The notes under the pieces are model-generated. The model was not told the DNA's origin. It saw only the letters and a list, made by a program, of their open reading frames with translations, and did not search any database. From contig CAMWMN010000003.1 in NCBI GenBank assembly GCA_947175385.1, forward strand, positions 1 to 53,860: a DNA stretch of 53,860 bases, in the 5' to 3' direction. Source of the DNA: an uncultured Clostridia bacterium (GTDB taxonomy: Bacteria > Bacillota > Clostridia > Oscillospirales > Ruminococcaceae). Both the position numbers and the translations under genes were made by a program. Of this stretch, positions 34,381 to 41,936 are shown one piece after another (within the stretch, counting starts at the first letter, position 1; every line of letters begins with the position of its first letter).

Positions 34381-34409
34381 ATTTTACCATATATTTTTGG
34401 GTTTGTCAA
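34381..34409 (-). promoter_or_regulatory. Promoter of the rpmG-rplA operon
   Basis: TTGACA (34404-34409), 17-bp spacer, TAAAAT (34381-34386) on the minus strand. Confidence 0.8.
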
Positions 34410-34427
34410 GTACTTTTTGAAATTTTT

Positions 34428-35030
34428 TCAGGTTTTTTCGATATTTTCACCTTCGGGATTTTCCTCGAACAAAACATCACAGAAATGCTCCTTACTTTCG
34501 ACAAAGCAACAGCTATCCTGCATATAAATTACGATTACCTCGCAGCCCTTTGGCAGCGGTCTTTCGTTGGCGGAAATCGCACGGAACAGGTAGCTTTTGT
34601 TTCCGTGACGCACGGAAATCACCCCAAAGCTGTCCTCCGCAATATCCTCGATGACCTTTGCGGAAAGCCCCTCAAGCTCTTCGGCATTCGGCTCACCGCT
34701 TTTGTGGAGCTTGTCATAAAGCGGCACAATCACGGTGCTTATCAGGAAATTCACTGCCAATCCCGCAACCGCGCCCAACGGCATCGAACTCCATCCCGCA
34801 AAGCCCGCCGCGTCCAGCAACAGACCCGCAATGCTCCCGGTAAAGATGAAAATCACTAACCGGAGCATATCTTTCGGGAAAACCGTTTGCCAGAGGTTTT
34901 TGTCTTTCTTATCGGTGAACAGTTCCCCCGAATCGGGGAAAAAGCGCTTTCCGTAGAATATCTGCGCGACAAGCTGCACGGCGAGGTAAACCCCGGACAG
35001 GATAATCAGAATTACATAGAAAGTCCTCAT
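34428..35030 (-). CDS. NfeD-like membrane protein with C-terminal OB-type domain
   Basis: A 200-residue protein with helices near 3-25, 56-80 and 85-105, then a cytoplasmic domain with VIEDIAEDSFGVISVRHGNKSYLFRAI and LPKGCEVIVIYMQDSCCFV, which looks like the OB-fold of NfeD proteins. NfeD relatives are tied to membrane quality control with stomatin-like partners; none is in the window. Its start overlaps the stop of the CorC/HlyC gene by 4 bp, so it belongs to that operon. Confidence 0.68.
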   Translation of the reverse strand: MRTFYVILIILSGVYLAVQLVAQIFYGKRFFPDSGELFTDKKDKNLWQTVFPKDMLRLVIFIFTGSIAGLLLDAAGFAGWSSMPLGAVAGLAVNFLISTVIVPLYDKLHKSGEPNAEELEGLSAKVIEDIAEDSFGVISVRHGNKSYLFRAISANERPLPKGCEVIVIYMQDSCCFVESKEHFCDVLFEENPEGENIEKT

Positions 35031-36289
35031 TTTTCATCCTCTTGCGGTTTATTCTTTAGTTCAATTCTTACCTTGTTTACGCGAAGCTCCTCGGTTTCAA
35101 GCACCGTGAGAACGCAATCATCGGTTTCTTGTTTTTCGCCGTTTTCGGGGAGTTTTCCAAATAACTCCAGAACCCACCCCGCAACGGTATGAGCCTCGCT
35201 TTCGATTTCCAATTCAATGTCATGATTCTCAAAGAACCGCCGCAGCGAGTTCAGCGAGCTGTCGCCGTACACCTCAAATTCCCTGTCGGAGCGCGCGGTT
35301 ATCGGGCTTTTTACCTCATCGCTCTCGTCCCAGATCTCACCGACAAGCTCCTCCAACAAATCCTCAAGTGTGACGATTCCCAATGTTCCGCCATGTTGGT
35401 CGAGAACCACGCTCATATGACATTTTTTCTTCTGCATCTGACGCATAACCTCGGAGATTTTCACTGTACTCGGCAAGTAGATCGTTTCTTGAATCAGTTC
35501 GCGCACAGTCAGCTCATCGCGACGCTGCTCATATGCCTTGATGAAATCCTTTTCATTGATTATGCCAACGATATTATCAAGATTTTTCTCATATACGGGC
35601 ATTCGCGAATATTCCTCGCGGAGGAATTTTTCACGAACCCCTTTTGCGGAGTCGGTAATATCAACCGCAGTTATCCGCACGCGCGGTGTGATTATCTCAT
35701 CAACGGTGATTTCATCAAACCGAAGTGCGCTGCGGACAAGGTTACTCTCCTGTTGTTCAAGGACGCCCTCGTCCTCGATTTCATCGATTATCGCAATCAG
35801 CTCCTCTTCGGTGACGCTGACGCTCTCCTTCTTGCGACACAGGCGGGCAATTCCATTTTTCATCAAGATAAACAACGCTGAAAATGGTGTGAAGATTATC
35901 ATCAAGAACGAAATTATCCCCGAAATGCCGATACAGACGCTTTCCGCGAAATCCTTGGCGAGGCTTTTGGGCATTACCTCGCCGAAAATCAGTACTACAA
36001 GCGTTGTCGCAATTGTCGCCGCTATCGAACCGTACTGCTCCCCCACCAGCTTTATCGAGAGGAGCGTCGCGATTGAGGAGGTCGCAATATTCACTATGTT
36101 GTTGCCGATGAGAATGGTGGTCAGTGCTTTGTCATACTTTTTGAGTATGTTCAATGTGCGCGCGGCACCCTTAGAGCCATTGTCCGCCATATTTTTCAGG
36201 CGGATCCGGTTGACGCTTGACAGCGCCGTTTCCGATGCCGAAAAGAACGCAGACATCAATATAAGCGCTATCAGTAAAACTATGTCCAT
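35027..36289 (-). CDS. CNNM/CorC-HlyC family transporter
   Basis: A 420-residue membrane protein of the hemolysin C/CorC family linked to Mg2+ or Co2+ efflux. The CNNM domain (about 1-180) has SAFFSASETALSSVNRIRL and a GEVMPKSLAKDFAE motif; two CBS repeats follow (about 200-320), then a C-terminal CorC_HlyC domain (from about 335). The start is the ATG at 36289 with GGAGAG upstream, overlapping the HAD gene by 10 bp. CBS domains probably sense nucleotides. Confidence 0.88.
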   Translation of the reverse strand: MDIVLLIALILMSAFFSASETALSSVNRIRLKNMADNGSKGAARTLNILKKYDKALTTILIGNNIVNIATSSIATLLSIKLVGEQYGSIAATIATTLVVLIFGEVMPKSLAKDFAESVCIGISGIISFLMIIFTPFSALFILMKNGIARLCRKKESVSVTEEELIAIIDEIEDEGVLEQQESNLVRSALRFDEITVDEIITPRVRITAVDITDSAKGVREKFLREEYSRMPVYEKNLDNIVGIINEKDFIKAYEQRRDELTVRELIQETIYLPSTVKISEVMRQMQKKKCHMSVVLDQHGGTLGIVTLEDLLEELVGEIWDESDEVKSPITARSDREFEVYGDSSLNSLRRFFENHDIELEIESEAHTVAGWVLELFGKLPENGEKQETDDCVLTVLETEELRVNKVRIELKNKPQEDEK

Positions 36290-37086
36290 ACATTCTCTCC
36301 AAGCACAATTTTCTTGATACACTCGGTAACACCATTGTGGTTACAGTCCGCGCAAATCAGCTTGCACATTTGTTTTATCTCATCATGTGCATTTTCGGGG
36401 CAGACGCTGAACTCCGCGTTTTGCAGCATTTCTACATCGTTGAAATAATCACCGAACGCCATAGTTTCGGATTTTGTGATTTCCATAGACTTTTGCAGCG
36501 CAGTCAATGCCTCGCCCTTGCTCACCCCGGAAGTCATTATGTCAATCCAGACATCGCCCGAAACCTGTATATTCAGCCTATCGCCGAAGATTTTGTCCAG
36601 CGCGGGCTTTCCATTGATTATAGGACCCAGATCGTCACGCACCGTAAACTTGTAAATCGGGTCGGGGACTCCATACAGATTCTCTACCGCAGAATGGTAC
36701 AAGTAATATCGACTTACGTCCGCGCGGAAATCCTCGGAATATCCGAGGTGGAAGATTCCGCTCTCGGCACAGACAATCGGTTTCAGACCGCCTATCTCCG
36801 CGCAAGCCGCCAGAAGCTCTTCATAGGTTTCCCTGTCAAGAGCCTTGGTATGTAAGGTCTTTCCGTTTTTGATCACGCACGCGCCGTTGTCACAAATAAA
36901 TGTGATTTTCGAGCGGTACTCCTCGGGGAACAGATGCCCCACTGCGCTGTAAGTGCGTCCGCTTGCCACGGCGAATTGTATTCCGCGGCGCTCAAGCTCA
37001 TCAAAAACCTCAAAAAAATCGCTTGGGAGATGTTTTTCATTGTCCAACAGCGTGCCGTCAAGGTCACTCGCTATCAGTTTTATCAT
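36280..37086 (-). CDS. Cof-type HAD-IIB phosphatase
   Basis: A 268-residue cytoplasmic haloacid-dehalogenase hydrolase. Motif I is SDLDGTLLDN (Asp8, Asp10), motif II is VASGRT, motif III includes the Lys in VSKGEAL, and motif IV is GDYFNDVEML. The C2-type cap lies in between. Relatives hydrolyse sugar phosphates or flavin and pyridoxal phosphates; the substrate is not predictable. It follows the HMGL-like gene by 14 bp. Confidence 0.88.
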   Translation of the reverse strand: MIKLIASDLDGTLLDNEKHLPSDFFEVFDELERRGIQFAVASGRTYSAVGHLFPEEYRSKITFICDNGACVIKNGKTLHTKALDRETYEELLAACAEIGGLKPIVCAESGIFHLGYSEDFRADVSRYYLYHSAVENLYGVPDPIYKFTVRDDLGPIINGKPALDKIFGDRLNIQVSGDVWIDIMTSGVSKGEALTALQKSMEITKSETMAFGDYFNDVEMLQNAEFSVCPENAHDEIKQMCKLICADCNHNGVTECIKKIVLGENVWT

Positions 37087-37100
37087 AAAGATTTCGCTCC

Positions 37101-38075
37101 TTAATTCGGGAATCCCGTGTGTTTGTCGCGGTTCAGCAGGTCGGAACTGTAAAAGCTATCGCCAAATCGCTTGAGCGTGTCGGTTATCATTTTGTAATCC
37201 TCAGGCTGCCAATTATCTCTCCGCGCAAGGGATTCCAACGCGGTCACATATTGGGTTCTCATATTGTGCCGCTTTCGGACGATTGCTTTCAGGTTCACCT
37301 TTTCGCCAGTATCCGCATTTACCAGAAGCTGAGAATCGCAGTCGATTATGTTCAGCAGTCGTGAAATTCCCACAACATTCCCGTTTCGGAATATGGCGTT
37401 CTGATATACCGACGCTTTACACAGCGCGTTCAGGTCATAGTTAGACGGAAGCGCGTCAAATACGGTCATCAGTGTGATAATGTATTCCTCCATAGAGCAG
37501 TATCGCTCAGGAGAACCCATGGTAAGCGTAAGGCTGTCAACATTCTCTTTGGTGAACTTCAGAGCGGTATCCAATGCCGTTCTGCATTCGTTCATCGGGC
37601 AGATGTCCATCGGAATCATTATTGCGTTACGCGCGGCTATCCGCCAATCGCGCGAGCCTTGAACACTCAACATCGGGAAACTCTTCCGCAGACGAACCGC
37701 CGTAATTTCGCCATCCACCATCTGCATTGCCACGCGTGTGATTCTCCCCGCAGCAACTCCGTCATCGGTCTGGCACTCAAGCATTACGGGTATGTCGCTT
37801 TGAATGCCTTTTTCCAAATCGGAGGTGGTGATCAGCAGATAATCAAACTTCAACTCTTTCGCAAACCCCACGAACATCGGATCCATCAGACGGAATACAT
37901 ATCCGATGCCCTCGGGCAAGCGGGCGTCCATCTTCATTATCGCACGGAAATCCAGCTCCACATACCGCACGCCCGCATCGCGCAAAGCCTCTATATAGTC
38001 GTAGATAAGCCCCCCGGAAATATTATCCTTAAGCGTATAGACGCACAGGCTGTTATCAATCAAAACTGTACTCAT
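37101..38075 (-). CDS. Degenerate HMGL-like TIM-barrel protein
   Basis: A 324-residue protein that resembles the HMG-CoA lyase/isopropylmalate synthase fold in its outline. The start DNSLCVYTLKDN...ALRDAGVRYVELDFRA parallels the DTTLRDG...GVDxIE opening, and MGSPERYCSMEEYIITL parallels the GxGERxGNxxLEEV motif. The HxHND metal-binding block, expected just before, reads CPMNECRTALD, so both His ligands are missing. It may be a non-catalytic relative or use another chemistry. It heads an operon with HAD, CorC and NfeD-like genes, behind its own promoter. Confidence 0.6.
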   Translation of the reverse strand: MSTVLIDNSLCVYTLKDNISGGLIYDYIEALRDAGVRYVELDFRAIMKMDARLPEGIGYVFRLMDPMFVGFAKELKFDYLLITTSDLEKGIQSDIPVMLECQTDDGVAAGRITRVAMQMVDGEITAVRLRKSFPMLSVQGSRDWRIAARNAIMIPMDICPMNECRTALDTALKFTKENVDSLTLTMGSPERYCSMEEYIITLMTVFDALPSNYDLNALCKASVYQNAIFRNGNVVGISRLLNIIDCDSQLLVNADTGEKVNLKAIVRKRHNMRTQYVTALESLARRDNWQPEDYKMITDTLKRFGDSFYSSDLLNRDKHTGFPN

Positions 38076-38113
38076 TTGAAATGCTCCTTATGCTTACGAT
38101 TATCACACAATTA

Positions 38114-38142
38114 ATTATAGCACACTCCCGCGGATTTTTCAA
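38114..38142 (-). promoter_or_regulatory. Promoter of the HMGL-like operon
   Basis: TTGAAA (38137-38142), 17-bp spacer, TATAAT (38114-38119) on the minus strand. Confidence 0.78.
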
Positions 38143-38153
38143 CCGTTTTTCGC

Positions 38154-38193
38154 AAAAATTTCGGCGCGAACGCCAAAAAACGTCCGCGCCGAA
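38154..38193 (-). terminator. Terminator of the chemoreceptor gene
   Basis: A 13-bp stem with one mismatch (38181-38193 with 38160-38172), followed on the minus strand by ATTTTT. It lies just past the chemoreceptor stop. Confidence 0.8.
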
Positions 38194-38195
38194 TA

Positions 38196-40106
38196 TTACA
38201 CCTTGAGTTTCTCGATTTGATGCTTTAGATTGTCGGATTGGCTGCTCAGATCCGCGCACGCTGCCGCAGTCTGCTGCGCTGTTGCGGAATTTTGCTGAAC
38301 CACCGTGGAAATCGTTTCCACACCGATTTTCACCTGTGCGACAAACTCCGCCTGCTCTGCAGATGCCGCCGAAATGTCGCATATATGCCTGTTCGCGAGG
38401 GTTGCGAGGTTGGTAACCTCCTTCATAGTTTCGGCGGTTGCCTGTGCGATTTCCGTTCCTCGGTCTACGGCGGCGATGGTCGCGTTGATTAATTCTCCCG
38501 TCTGCCGCGCGGATTTCGCGCTCTTGTACGCGAGGTTATTTACCTCATCCGCAACGACCGCGAAACCCTTTCCCGCCTCTCCGGCGCGAGCCGCCTCAAC
38601 AGCCGCGTTAAGCGCGAGGATATTGGTCTGGAACGCAATATCATCTATTGCCTCAATGATGTTGCGAATCTCATCGGATTTCTGCTTGATTTCGTCCATA
38701 GCGTCCATCATTTTATTGACTTCGCCATTTTGCAAAGTAATTTCCTTGGCACTTCGCGCGGAAATTTCCCCCGCCTCCGCCGCGTTTTTCGCGCTCTGCC
38801 TGATTTTAACCGAGATTTCGTTGATTGACGCGGACAACTGCTCTATTGATGCCGCTTGACGGGTCGCTCCCTCCGCCAGCGCGCGGCTGCCCTCGGAAAT
38901 ATCCTGAGATTCCTGAAGCACCTCTCCGGAAGCTTTATCTATGCTTCTGATAATTTCACTAAGCGAAATATATATCAGCGAGAAAGATTTTTCAATCGAC
39001 GCGAAATCGCCCTCATACTTAATTGCGGGTCTTGCGGTGAAATCACCTGTTGCCATTCTCGCCAGAACGTCCTTGATGTCTGTTATATACGTGTTGATGG
39101 TGGACTCAGTTTGAACAAGCGTTTTCACGAACTCTCCCATTTCATCGTTGCTAGCCTTGTAGCCCGTTTCGGTATGGAGCAGACCGCGATTAAGGTCATC
39201 GGCAATTTTTCTTCCCGCACGCAGAGCATTAAACACGGGTGTCAGCGTAACCCTGATGCAGACGATACTCGTAACCGCCAGCGAAATCACACCGATAACC
39301 ACCGAGGCGATCGCCACCATAATAAGAACATTACGAAGGTTATCATCGGATTCCTCGGAGGATACGCCCACAAGCATTGCGCCGACAATATTACCGTTGA
39401 TATCTTCAATGGGCTTACAGGTTACATAGTGATTCTGTCCGAGAATGTTCGCCGTTCCGCCGTAGCTATCGCCATTTTCCAACACTGTGCTCTTGAGAAC
39501 ATCGGGCATTTCCTCGCCAACGGCGCGTACGCCGTCTTCCACAATGGTGGTCGTATATCCGACAGAACCGTTATACAGCGTAAACTCCGCGTTTGTTTCC
39601 GCTTTCAGCTCGTCAAGCCACTTGGAGCTGTCGAGATGCATACCGATAACCGCGCAAAAGCCTTTAGGATTGTAACGCACGGTTTCGATTATAAGTCCAG
39701 CCGCGGAGTCCACTCTCACACCGTTCCGCTCCTCGCCTAAGGAAAAATCGAAATCCGCAATATCGAAATTATCACTTGCCCAGATAAGCTCGCCTTTAGA
39801 GGTATATGCCGCGCAGAAATCCTCCTCCGAGGAACTGTACAACTGAAAGATCGTGCGTATCTGATTTGCTCCGCCCGGCTTTAGCGCGGCATTCAGTGTC
39901 ATAGCCTCGTAAATCTGAGTCGGGCGGGCTTTTTCGCGATCAAACTCCCTTGACAGAATATTCAAGTATGTATGCGTGTTGTTGATCATTATCTCTTCGG
40001 TGTAGTTCGATGTCTGTGTAAGCATAAACACGCACACGCACACAACCGTGAATGCCAGACATACAAATATTGCTAACACCATTTTTCTTCCGAGTTTCCG
40101 TCCCAT
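38196..40106 (-). CDS. Methyl-accepting chemotaxis protein with Cache-type sensor
   Basis: A 636-residue transmembrane receptor. The first helix (about 8-29) is followed by an extracytoplasmic Cache-like sensor (about 30-255) and a second helix (about 258-280). A HAMP-like linker region and the coiled-coil signalling domain follow, with the conserved hairpin tip ([35 protein letters not shown]). The start is the ATG at 40106 with GAGGGTGA upstream; the longer frame lies in the leader. It is monocistronic. No che genes are in the window; the ligand is unknown. Confidence 0.9.
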   Translation of the reverse strand: MGRKLGRKMVLAIFVCLAFTVVCVCVFMLTQTSNYTEEIMINNTHTYLNILSREFDREKARPTQIYEAMTLNAALKPGGANQIRTIFQLYSSSEEDFCAAYTSKGELIWASDNFDIADFDFSLGEERNGVRVDSAAGLIIETVRYNPKGFCAVIGMHLDSSKWLDELKAETNAEFTLYNGSVGYTTTIVEDGVRAVGEEMPDVLKSTVLENGDSYGGTANILGQNHYVTCKPIEDINGNIVGAMLVGVSSEESDDNLRNVLIMVAIASVVIGVISLAVTSIVCIRVTLTPVFNALRAGRKIADDLNRGLLHTETGYKASNDEMGEFVKTLVQTESTINTYITDIKDVLARMATGDFTARPAIKYEGDFASIEKSFSLIYISLSEIIRSIDKASGEVLQESQDISEGSRALAEGATRQAASIEQLSASINEISVKIRQSAKNAAEAGEISARSAKEITLQNGEVNKMMDAMDEIKQKSDEIRNIIEAIDDIAFQTNILALNAAVEAARAGEAGKGFAVVADEVNNLAYKSAKSARQTGELINATIAAVDRGTEIAQATAETMKEVTNLATLANRHICDISAASAEQAEFVAQVKIGVETISTVVQQNSATAQQTAAACADLSSQSDNLKHQIEKLKV

Positions 40107-40189
40107 ACAATCACCCTCTATTATGGTTTCACACTGATTTGCCGTTATTTTCAACAATTTTACAAAACAAACCAACACATCTTTTGTAT

Positions 40190-40218
40190 ATTATAGCACA
40201 AAATGTGTTTTTTGTCAA
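40190..40218 (-). promoter_or_regulatory. Consensus promoter of the chemoreceptor gene
   Basis: TTGACA (40213-40218), 17-bp spacer, TATAAT (40190-40195) on the minus strand. Confidence 0.88.
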
Positions 40219-40228
40219 TAGACATCCT

Positions 40229-40268
40229 AAAAAATTTGCGACTTTTCACTTTGAATGAAAAGTCGCAA
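40229..40268 (-). terminator. Terminator of the pilus operon
   Basis: A perfect 13-bp stem (40256-40268 with 40236-40248, 7-nt loop) followed on the minus strand by ATTTTTT. It ends the transcript from the sortase gene, just before the chemoreceptor promoter. Confidence 0.9.
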
Positions 40269-40296
40269 TAATCCCAGTTTAAATAAGCCATATCCG

Positions 40297-40318
40297 GAGC
40301 GTGTTCACATTAACGCTC
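40297..40318. repeat. 22-bp copy of the palindromic element end
   Basis: GAGCGT-10-ACGCTC, identical over 22 bp to 25080-25101 at the end of the infB-rbfA element. The sortase stop codon TAG (40318-40320) begins at its edge, as the infB stop does. It could be a solo end of the same mobile element or a shared small hairpin. Confidence 0.65.
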
Positions 40319-41226
40319 TAATCTTCAATGTGGTCGGCGAATGTTTCCCGATACAGATCCTCGTTGCCATCGGTCACTACGGACTTCGGGTCGCTGTGCG
40401 GGAAATACCGCGTTCTGCCGCCGAAAAACCAATACGCAAACAGCGCGACTCCGACTGTCGTGCCGATAATCAACCCGGTTTTCTTCGGGTCGATCAGCAC
40501 CGCGTCTGCCGGGATAACCAGGCTGCCCGGTGTGTGTGAGTTCTTGACGCGGTGACCTCGGATAATCAGACGATGAGAATTAACCGCATACGGCGTACAG
40601 GTAAACAGCGTCACCAGGTCCTCACCGTCAACAATCTCAAAATGCTCCCAATCGGTCGGCAAGATGATCTCGATTTTATCCACCTCATAGGTGAGCGTTT
40701 CACCCAAAACGGTTATCGTGAACCTATCGCCGATCACAAGCTGATCCAAGTCGGTGAACAGCCGCGCGGAGGGCAATCCGCGGTGACTTGTTATTACCGC
40801 GTGCGTGGATTCTCCGCCAACGGGCATTGACGAACCTTTCAGATGTCCCGCGCCGACTGCCAGAACCTCATCGCTTGTTCCGTGATAAATCGGCAAATGT
40901 ACATCTATCTTGTCAATCGTGATATATCCCATAATGTCCATGCCGCCGATTTTCAGAATATTGTCATAGTCACCCGCGGGGTCGGGATAATACAGTCCGT
41001 TCGGGAGAGATGCAAGCCTCTTGTTGTACTCGTGCGCCTGTCGCAAAATCTCCTTGTATTGCGTATTGTCAAGCGCGTTGACGTTTCGGTCGTAAACGGT
41101 GAGAGCCTGCTCGTTCTCGCGGCGGTTCAAAATATCGCTGTAAATGGGGTAAAGCATTATCGCAAATCCCAACAACAGCATCACAAACAGCATTATCGTG
41201 ACGGCTTTATTCTTTTTTCGTTTCAC
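40318..41226 (-). CDS. Class C sortase (pilus polymerase)
   Basis: A membrane transpeptidase that joins pilins through lysine side chains. The 302-residue protein has an N-terminal helix (about 8-28), catalytic His148 in TSHRG, Cys210 in TLFTCTPY, Arg219 in HRLIIRG, and a C-terminal helix (about 250-268), the usual class C layout. A PDPAG segment near 81-85 lies where the lid of class C enzymes is found. The start is a GTG with CGAGGTGA upstream. It is the last gene of the pilus operon. Confidence 0.92.
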   Translation of the reverse strand: MKRKKNKAVTIMLFVMLLLGFAIMLYPIYSDILNRRENEQALTVYDRNVNALDNTQYKEILRQAHEYNKRLASLPNGLYYPDPAGDYDNILKIGGMDIMGYITIDKIDVHLPIYHGTSDEVLAVGAGHLKGSSMPVGGESTHAVITSHRGLPSARLFTDLDQLVIGDRFTITVLGETLTYEVDKIEIILPTDWEHFEIVDGEDLVTLFTCTPYAVNSHRLIIRGHRVKNSHTPGSLVIPADAVLIDPKKTGLIIGTTVGVALFAYWFFGGRTRYFPHSDPKSVVTDGNEDLYRETFADHIED

Positions 41227-41246
41227 AAAACCGTCACCTCGCTGAA

Positions 41247-41936
41247 TTATTTTTTCCTGTTCTTAAATCGCGCAATCAACATCGCTGCAGACACGGCTGC
41301 CATTGTTCCGCCGACTATGTAGAATACCGTTGTGCCAATACCGCCCGTATCGGGTAGAACAAGGCTCTTGCTCGCGTAATCAAGCTCCAGATCGGCGATT
41401 TCGGCGGGTTGCTCCGCATCCTCGGAATATTCGTCCGAATCGCTTTCGGCGGGATTTTCCGCAGGTGAAATCGCGAAATCATACTCCCCCGCGACAACCA
41501 GAATATAATCCTGTTGCTCGCCGTTGTTTTCAACCGTAAAATCCTTATCCAATGAAATGAGCTTATAATCCCCGTGCGGCAAACCGACAATCTCAAACGT
41601 ATCGGAAACAACCGATAAAACCACGCTGTTATCCGATTCGGGGTCGGTTTCGGGCGGTTTCCAGTCCGTGACTTGGAAAACAGGATCCTCCTCGGAAATC
41701 GGCTCTAGCTGCGCGAACTCGTCCTCGCTGTTTTTCAGCGCGAACCGCAGCTCCACGGCGGTTTCCGAATCCCCCGTGCGTACATGGACGCGAAGACTCC
41801 CTACGGATTCCTCCCCCGAAACACCCATAACCTCCCCCGAGGGGGAGGTCGAGGTTTCTGCGAATGTACTCGGTGCGAACAGCACCATAGCCGTCAGAAA
41901 CGCGCCAATCGCGGATTTCATAAGTTTATGTGCCAT
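41247..41936 (-). CDS. Minor pilin or pilus-base protein with LPDTG anchor
   Basis: A 229-residue secreted protein. A signal peptide (to about residue 26, FAE) is followed by a beta-rich domain (about 45-155) with GDYKLISL, an acidic linker, and a sorting signal LPDTG (about 194) with a GGIGTTVFYIVGG helix and basic tail. Its small size suggests a minor or anchoring pilin. Its start overlaps the stop of the preceding pilin gene (TAATG). It precedes the sortase gene by 20 bp. Confidence 0.82.
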   Translation of the reverse strand: MAHKLMKSAIGAFLTAMVLFAPSTFAETSTSPSGEVMGVSGEESVGSLRVHVRTGDSETAVELRFALKNSEDEFAQLEPISEEDPVFQVTDWKPPETDPESDNSVVLSVVSDTFEIVGLPHGDYKLISLDKDFTVENNGEQQDYILVVAGEYDFAISPAENPAESDSDEYSEDAEQPAEIADLELDYASKSLVLPDTGGIGTTVFYIVGGTMAAVSAAMLIARFKNRKK

